DNA of 64,000 nucleotides from Edwardsiella ictaluri ATCC 33202 (lineage in GTDB: Bacteria > Pseudomonadota > Gammaproteobacteria > Enterobacterales > Enterobacteriaceae), in assembly GCF_000264785.1 (NCBI RefSeq), contig NZ_AFJI01000075.1, positions 1 through 64,000 of the forward strand, given 5' to 3'. Both the position numbers and the translations under genes were made by a program. Below, one piece after another: positions 58,227 to 64,000 of this stretch. The stretch's first letter is position 1; every line of letters begins with the position of its first letter. The notes beneath the pieces are model-generated. The model had not been told where the DNA came from, ran no database searches, and saw only the letters and a list, made by a program, of their open reading frames with translations.

Positions 58227-60785
58227 CTATAGCATCCCCTTGAGGCGATAGAGCCAGTCCAGCGCCTGGCGCGGCGTCAGCACATCGGGATCGATAGCGG
58301 TCAGCGCTTCCAGCGCCGCCGACGGCTCCGCCTCGACCAGCAGTGGCAGTTGGGCGCCGTCTGCCTGGCTCTGGTTGCCGTGCTGCGATAAGGTTTCCAG
58401 CTCACGCAGTTTCTGGCGCGCGCGTTTGATCACCTCGCGTGGCACTCCGGCCAATGCCGCCACCGCCAGCCCATAGCTCTTACTGGCCGCGCCGTCCTGC
58501 ACGCTGTGCATAAAGGCGATGGTCTCGCCGTGCTCCAGCGCGTCCAGATGCACGTTGTAGACCCCCTCCAGCTTTTCCGGCAGGGTGGTCAGCTCGAAGT
58601 AGTGGGTGGCGAACAGCGTCATCGCCTTGATACGGCTGGCCAGACTTTCGGCGCAGGCCCAGGCCAGCGACAGGCCGTCGTAGGTGGAGGTGCCGCGGCC
58701 AATCTCATCCATCAGCACCAGACTGTGCTCGGTCGCGTTGTGTAGGATATTGGCCGTTTCGGTCATCTCCACCATAAAGGTGGAGCGGCCGGAGGCCAGA
58801 TCGTCGGCGGCGCCGACGCGGGTAAAGATGCGATCGACCGGGCCGATGACGGCGCGCTGCGCCGGGACGAAGCTGCCGATGTGCGCCATCAGCACGATCA
58901 GCGCCGCCTGGCGCATGTAGGTGCTCTTGCCGCCCATGTTGGGGCCGGTGATCACCAGCATGCGCCGTGCGCCGGACAGGGTCAGCGGGTTGGCGATGAA
59001 GGGCTCCCTGAGCACCTGCTCCACGACCGGGTGTCGCCCCTCGTCGATATTGATCCCGGTGCGTTCGCTCAGCTGTGGGCGGACGTAGCCGTAGCGGTCG
59101 GCCCGCTCGGCCAGGCCGCTCAGGACGTCCAGCTCGGCCAGCGCCGTCGCGCTCTGCTGTAGCGCCGCCAGGTGCGGCAGCAGCAGGTCGAACAGCTCGT
59201 CATACAGCTGCTTCTCCAGCGCCAGCGCCTTGCCCTTCGAGGTCAGTACCTTATCCTCATACTCTTTCAGTTCGGGGATAATGTAGCGCTCGGCGTTTTT
59301 CAGCGTCTGGCGGCGAACGTAGTGGATAGGCACCAGGTGACTCTGTCCACGGCTGACCTGAATATAGTAGCCATGCACCGCGTTAAAGCCGACCTTCAGG
59401 GTATCCAGCCCCAGCTTCTCACGCTCGCGGACCTCCAGCCGGTCGAGGTAGTCGCTGGCGCCGTCCGCCAGTGCACGCCACTCGTCGAGCTCGGCGTGAT
59501 AGCCGCTGGCGATCACGCCGCCGTCGCGTACCAGCACCGGCGGCGTTTCGACCAGCGCCCGCTCCAGCAGTTCGCACAGGGCATCGAAGCGGCCAGCCTG
59601 ACGCGCCAGCGGCGCCAGCGCCTCACTGCCGCGCTCGCCGAGCAGGGTTTGCAGGGTTGGCAACTGCTGGAAGGCGACACGCATGCGTGCCAGATCGCGT
59701 GGACGGGCGCTGCGCAGCGCCAGCCGGGCCAGAATGCGCTCCAGATCGCCGACCTGGCGCAGCAGGGGCTGCAGATCGTCAATCAGCGGCAGCAGCGCCT
59801 CGATGGCATCCTGACGCCGCTGCAGCGCCTGGCGATCGCGGATCGGCATATGTAGCCAGCGCTTGAGCATCCGGCTGCCCATCGCGGTGACGCTGGCATC
59901 CAGCACTGCTGCCAGGGTATTTTCCTGCCCCCCGGCCAGATTCTGGGTCAGCTCCAGATTACGCCGGGTGGCGGCGTCCATAATGATGCCGTCCTGCTGG
60001 CGCTCCATGGTGATGGCGCGGATATGGGGCAGCATGGTGCGCTGGGTATCTTTGGCATACTGCAGCAGGCAGCCGGCTGCGCGCAGCGCCTGGGGGGCCT
60101 GTTCGACGCCAAAGCCGCTCAGATCGCGGGTGCCGAACTGTAGGTTGAGCTGCTGGCGGGCGGTTTCCAGCTCGAACTCCCACATCGGGCGGCGGCGCAG
60201 CCCACGGCGCTGCTCGATCAGCGCCATGGAGGTAAACTCCTCTGGGTAGAGCAGCTCCGCAGGATTGGTGCGCTGCAGCTCCGCGGCCATGCTATCGGCG
60301 TCCTGCGGCTCGGCAGCACGGAAGCGTCCGGAGCTGATATCCAACGTGGCGTAGCCAAAGCCGTTGGGCGATTGCCAGATCGCCGCCAGCAGGTTGTCCT
60401 GCCGCTCGCTGAGCAGGGCCTCATCGCTGACGGTGCCCGGTGTAACGATCCGTACCACCTTACGCTCTACCGGTCCCTTGCTGGCGGCAGGATCGCCAAT
60501 CTGTTCGCAGATAGCCACCGACTCCCCCAGCTGCACCAGCTTGGCCAAGTAGTTTTCTACCGCGTGATAAGGCACACCAGCCATCGGGATTGGCTCCCCG
60601 GCAGAGGCGCCGCGTTTGGTCAGGGAGATATCCAGCAGCTGTGACGCACGGCGGGCATCGTCATAAAACAGTTCGTAAAAGTCTCCCATTCGGTAAAACA
60701 GCAGGATGTCTGGGTGCTGCGCCTTGAGACGCAGATACTGCTGCATCATGGGGGTGTGAGCGTCAAGATTGTCCGTGGTGGTCAT
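58227..60785 (-). CDS. mutS: MutS, DNA mismatch recognition ATPase
   Basis: An 852-residue mismatch repair protein. The mismatch wedge Phe36 and Glu38 are at the E. coli positions in [11 protein letters not shown]. The Walker A motif is [14 protein letters not shown], followed by [17 protein letters not shown] and [14 protein letters not shown]. The ATG at 60785 ([21 protein letters not shown]) gives a length one short of E. coli; an upstream extension to 60857 is not conserved. In E. coli mutS lies beside fhlA, but here it abuts rpoS. Confidence 0.97.
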
Positions 60786-61654
60786 AGGTTTGCGTATCCG
60801 TGTGATAGAGCCGGCCTGACGGGAGAGCGGCGGGCAGGTACGCCCGCGCCCGGGCATACCCAGGCCAGAAAACCGTTAACTGAGCATGATAACCAACTCT
60901 TTCGGGCAGGGGAACCGCAGTGCGTTTTGTGGAGCGCCCGCGGCGATCAGGCCACCGGTGGTGGTGGCGTTTGATGGCAAAGGGCGGCAGAGAGCTGTAG
61001 CCATACATGGGGCGGGTCAGCCTCAGCTGATGCAGCGCGACGCGGACTATAGAGGTTTTTCACTCTGACGCCATGCTGCTGGGCCATCGTCAGCAGAGAG
61101 GCGCCCTCGGCGCTCTATTTCAGTACCCGTCGCTCCTGCTCGCCAGCTGCAGCAACCTCCGGCGCAGGTGAGGTGGGTCATACCAGACGGCGTCGAATGT
61201 CATCGCCAGCAGCAGGCGCTTCAGGCCGGGATGGCGGTTATCCAGAACGGCCAGCAGTTGCAGCTTCGCGCGATGGCATCGCTGTAGAGTGGCAACCCGT
61301 TGACTCAGTTCGCCAAGGCGCTGGCTGTTGAGAGTACCGGCACAGGCGATGCTCCTCATTGGGCCGGCATCCTGCCGCTCGTGATTTAGCGCTTATAAAG
61401 AGGGGCGCTGGAGGGGCTTCAGATATGGGGTCAGAAGGGCTGATAATCCCTGGGCAAAGATGAGAGCAAGGGGCGACGATGTAGATCAGGGGGTCTATCA
61501 GGCGATGCGTGTGGAGATATCGCTGGCCACATGGCACCTCCGCGTAAGGCTGGCTGGGGCCCATTAGGTGTAGATGCTGTGGGCGGGCGGTTCATTCGGC
61601 GTGGGGCTGCAGGGAAGAAACGCGCCCGGCTCAACGGAGCCGGGCTAAAGTGGA
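60786..61654. other. Gene-free region between mutS and hdeB
   Basis: About 870 bp of normal GC content holding only short frames (for example 61120-61359 on the minus strand, 79 codons) with no ribosome site and no recognisable similarity. It should contain the mutS promoter. The high GC and lack of genes could reflect a decayed gene, but no relative was recognised. Confidence 0.4.
61624..61645 (-). terminator. hdeB terminator
   Basis: A perfect 9-bp stem (GCCCGGCTC/GAGCCGGGC) with a 4-nt loop lies ten bases past the hdeB stop. On the minus strand it is followed by GCGTTTCTT, a weak T-run. Confidence 0.6.
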
Positions 61655-61972
61655 TTAGTGCGCCGCGTTGTCGGCAGGCTTAATCTCACCTTTGATATCC
61701 ATGACCTTCTTCTGCGGATGCTGTTTGCAGACCTTCATGACCTGGGGAACGGCGATAGTTTCGACTTCATTCCAGTCGACGTAGTCGCCGCCTTTATAAT
61801 CAGTATCTTGATTGAGCATCCAGAAGGCGACCGGTGTCATCGCCTTAGGGTTCAGGTTAACAAATTCTTTGCAGGTCATATTCTGCGGAGTGGTTTCCGT
61901 GGCGGCCTGGGCCAGACTGGCAACGCCCAGCGTCAGTGTGCCCAGAACTGCGGCGAGTAGCGTCATTTTCAT
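61655..61972 (-). CDS. hdeB: HdeB-type periplasmic acid-stress chaperone
   Basis: A 105-residue secreted protein. The signal peptide (MKMTLLAAVLGTLTLGVASLAQA) precedes a mature domain with the HdeA/HdeB pattern MTCKEFVNLNPKAMTPVAFWMLN, very close to E. coli HdeB (MTCQEFIDLNPKAMTPVAWWML), and a second cysteine in VMKVCKQHPQKK for the single disulfide. HdeB keeps periplasmic proteins soluble at acid pH. The ATG at 61972 has GAGG upstream; GTG at 61981 is an alternative. No hdeA partner is present. Confidence 0.88.
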   Translation of the reverse strand: MKMTLLAAVLGTLTLGVASLAQAATETTPQNMTCKEFVNLNPKAMTPVAFWMLNQDTDYKGGDYVDWNEVETIAVPQVMKVCKQHPQKKVMDIKGEIKPADNAAH

Positions 61973-62295
61973 TACTGTCACTGCCTCACTTAATTATTGT
62001 ACGATAAATCGAATATGTATTTTTGTATTACATATTTCTGTTATCTTGCCAGCAATGCGGGGCCTTTTCAAGGGAGAGCGATGCTGCCTCGCTGGAAAAG
62101 GCGTCATGAGGACTATAGTCGTAAATAGTGTACGGCGGTGCAAAATCTGCCGCTTTAGCTGCATAATGCAGGCCGGGCCATCTGCTGGCTTTTACTGCCC
62201 CCTTGATGTGAGCAATAAAACGACATTATTTCGGTGCCTCAAGATAGATTTGTTATTGCTATTTCATCGATAGATAAATAAAGGTGCAATATGAC

Positions 62296-62322
62296 TGAAT
62301 TGTTGCTGGGTCCGGCCGATAT
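62296..62322 (+). promoter_or_regulatory. Candidate sigma-28 promoter of the chemoreceptor gene
   Basis: GCCGATAT at 62315-62322 matches seven of eight bases of the flagellar sigma-28 -10 element, and TGAATTGT eleven bases upstream matches five of eight of the -35. It lies 142 bp before the chemoreceptor ATG. A class 3 flagellar promoter is expected for such a gene. Confidence 0.4.
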
Positions 62323-62463
62323 AACATAGTTACGGGTAACCGCTCCAGAGTGATGTCGGTATTGATTACGTTGGCGATCGGGGCGCTGGGGTTACCTCAC
62401 GACAGGATAACGATAAAACCTATTTAGCCGATGCGCGGTCGGTCTTTTATTTGAGGGAAAGTC

Positions 62464-64000
62464 ATGTTGGCGGCAGTACGCAGTTATTTTCAGCGAGTGA
62501 CAATTGGGGGGCGGATCGTCATCTGCTTTGGCGTGGTACTGGTACTGGTGCTGTTGCTGGCATCGGTCAGCGTGTGGCAGGTTGGCAAGATTAAAAGCTC
62601 GCTGGAGCAGATTAACGATGTGAATAACGTGAAGCAACAGCTGGCGGTGGATCTGCGCGGCAGCGTGCACGATCGCGCTATTGCGCTGCGCGACGTCGTG
62701 CTGGTGGAGCCGGATGCTCTGGCGCCTATCGTGCGGGATATTGCCCGGCTGGGGGGGGATTATCAGCGGGCCTGGCAGCGCTTGGGGCAGCTGCGCAGCG
62801 GCAGTGCCGGATTTAGCGCAGAAGAGCAGCGGGTCTATAGCGAACTGGCGGCGACGGAGTCTCAGACCTTGCCGCTGATCGCACAGGTGATCGCCCTGCG
62901 CGAGGCGGGGCAGCTTGAGCAGGCGTCTCAGCTGCTGCTGCAGCAGGCTGGCCCCCGTTTTGTGACCTGGCTGAAGCAGATCAATGCTTTTATTACCATA
63001 GAGGATGGCTATAGCAATGCGCAGACCCAGGTTGCGCGCGGGGTTTCCGAACACTTTCGCTTTCTGATGCTGGTACTGGCCGCGATCGCCGTCGCCACGG
63101 TGGTGTTGATCGCCATGTCGATACGGAGCACCATCAGCGGTACGCTGGGCGCCGAACCGGTCGCGCTGCGCCGTCTGATCAATGCCATTGCCGCTGGCGA
63201 TCTGCAATATCGACTGGCCATAGCGTCGGTGCCGGAGGGGAGTATTCTGGCCGCGACCCAGGAGATGCAGCGGGCACTGACTAGCCTGCTGGGGCAGGTG
63301 AAAACGTCGGTACAGCAGGTTTCCGGTGTTAGCCAAGGCTTGACCGGTGGCAGCGGTGATCTGGCTTCTCGCAGCGACAGTCAGTCTTCGTCTATTCAAC
63401 AGACGGCGGCGGCGATCGCGCAGTTTGCGGCGGCGGTAAAGCGTAACTCCGAGAACGCCGGCCAGGCGGACAGGCTCGTGGCCGATGCCGGGGAGCAGGT
63501 GGCCGAGGGAAGCCGGGTGATCCATGCCGTGGTAGCGGATATGGAGCACATCATCAAGGATTCTGCGGAGATCTCCGATATTACCCGAATTATCGAGTCC
63601 ATCGCATTTCAGACTAATATCTTGGCGCTGAATGCGGCGGTTGAAGCGGCGCGGGCCGGCAGTCAGGGGCGCGGTTTTGCAGTGGTAGCTGCAGAAGTTC
63701 GCTCTCTGGCCCAGCGTTCGTCGGTCGCCGCCCGCGACATCGGCCAGCTGTTGGCTCGCTCGGTACAGCGGGTACGCAGTAACGCCCAGTCTGTTGATAG
63801 CGCCGATCGCTGTATGACCCAAATCGATGCGGCGATGCAGCAGGTGAAATGCGCGGTGAACCTGATCAGCGCAGACTCCGCCGAGCAGGCCGGAACGGTG
63901 GATGGCGTCGTCAGTGCGGTGGCCTTTATGGACAGCGGTATTCGTCAGAACGCGGCCCTTTCAGAGCAGTTGGCGGGCGATGCCCGTGCGCTGGAGGAAC
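62464..64000 (+). CDS. Methyl-accepting chemotaxis protein, 3' end outside the window
   Basis: The first 512 residues of a transmembrane chemoreceptor; the frame is open to the last base. First membrane helix at about 17-37 ([21 protein letters not shown]), a periplasmic helical sensor at about 40-195, second helix at about 198-219, then a HAMP-like region ([21 protein letters not shown]). The signalling hairpin tip is clear at about 380-419 ([20 protein letters not shown] and [18 protein letters not shown]), with glutamine/glutamate-rich methylation helices on both sides. Ligand cannot be told. It relays to CheA/CheW, which are not in the window. Confidence 0.9.
   Translation, partial: MLAAVRSYFQRVTIGGRIVICFGVVLVLVLLLASVSVWQVGKIKSSLEQINDVNNVKQQLAVDLRGSVHDRAIALRDVVLVEPDALAPIVRDIARLGGDYQRAWQRLGQLRSGSAGFSAEEQRVYSELAATESQTLPLIAQVIALREAGQLEQASQLLLQQAGPRFVTWLKQINAFITIEDGYSNAQTQVARGVSEHFRFLMLVLAAIAVATVVLIAMSIRSTISGTLGAEPVALRRLINAIAAGDLQYRLAIASVPEGSILAATQEMQRALTSLLGQVKTSVQQVSGVSQGLTGGSGDLASRSDSQSSSIQQTAAAIAQFAAAVKRNSENAGQADRLVADAGEQVAEGSRVIHAVVADMEHIIKDSAEISDITRIIESIAFQTNILALNAAVEAARAGSQGRGFAVVAAEVRSLAQRSSVAARDIGQLLARSVQRVRSNAQSVDSADRCMTQIDAAMQQVKCAVNLISADSAEQAGTVDGVVSAVAFMDSGIRQNAALSEQLAGDARALEE

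Noticed and set aside
61120-61359. 79-codon minus-strand frame between mutS and hdeB
   Set aside because: No Shine-Dalgarno sequence and no family recognised; possibly a gene remnant, but evidence is too thin to annotate.
62392-63822. Minus-strand 476-codon frame
   Set aside because: It is antisense to the chemoreceptor gene, whose plus-strand product has clear domain signatures. The antisense product has no recognisable features and is a by-product of GC-rich codon use.

Overview
The window looks like chromosomal DNA of a GC-rich member of the Enterobacterales. Almost every housekeeping gene reads as a close relative of the Escherichia coli protein, and the block lysR-lysA / galR-omrBA-aas-lplT / ygdQ-mutH-rppH-ptsP keeps the enterobacterial order. 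A Proteus-type chondroitinase pair together with a complete formate hydrogenlyase system suggests Edwardsiella or a close relative; this genus assignment is inference, not something the sequence proves. No phage, transposase, CRISPR array, tRNA or rRNA was seen.

Layout. (1) 1-3.6 kb: a coiled-coil periplasmic protein and a glycine-zipper lipoprotein, then the lipid A acyltransferase gene lpxP. (2) 3.6-14.5 kb, minus strand: a glycosaminoglycan-degradation operon read as Tat-exported sulfatase, OmpG/KdgM-like porin, small autotransporter, chondroitinase ABC I (endolyase) and chondroitinase ABC II (exolyase). (3) 15-17.3 kb: divergent lysR and lysA. (4) 17.7-38 kb: a full formate hydrogenlyase (FHL) locus. 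fhlA and a detached hycA lie on the plus strand; hypFABCDE, hydN, selenocysteine-containing fdhF and hycBCDEFGHI lie on the minus strand. Three sigma-54 promoters are readable, in front of hycB, fdhF and hycA. (5) 38.2-40.2 kb: an AscG-like LacI-family repressor and galR. (6) 40.4-44.2 kb: the twin small RNAs OmrB and OmrA, then aas-lplT. (7) 44.3-46.7 kb: phoA with tandem PhoB half-sites and an unrecognised membrane protein, standing where E. coli has tas-ygdR. (8) 46.8-51.8 kb: ygdQ, mutH, a DnaA-box-rich gap matching the position of DARS2, rppH and ptsP. (9) 51.8-60.8 kb: ftsB-ispD-ispF-truD-surE-pcm-nlpD-rpoS, with mutS convergent. (10) 61.6-64 kb: hdeB and the 5' part of a chemoreceptor gene that runs off the end.

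How it works together. In the FHL region formate is oxidised by FdhF, electrons pass through HycB/F/G to the HycE [NiFe] hydrogenase in a HycC/D membrane arm, HypA-F build the metal centre, HycI trims HycE, and FhlA (opposed by HycA) drives the sigma-54 promoters. In the GAG region the porin would admit oligosaccharides, the two lyases cut chondroitin/dermatan sulfate chains, and the sulfatase removes sulfate. The most noteworthy points are the GAG operon with its embedded autotransporter, the insertion of the FHL block exactly between lysA and galR with hycA relocated beside fhlA, the OmrA/OmrB pair, and the DARS2-like region.
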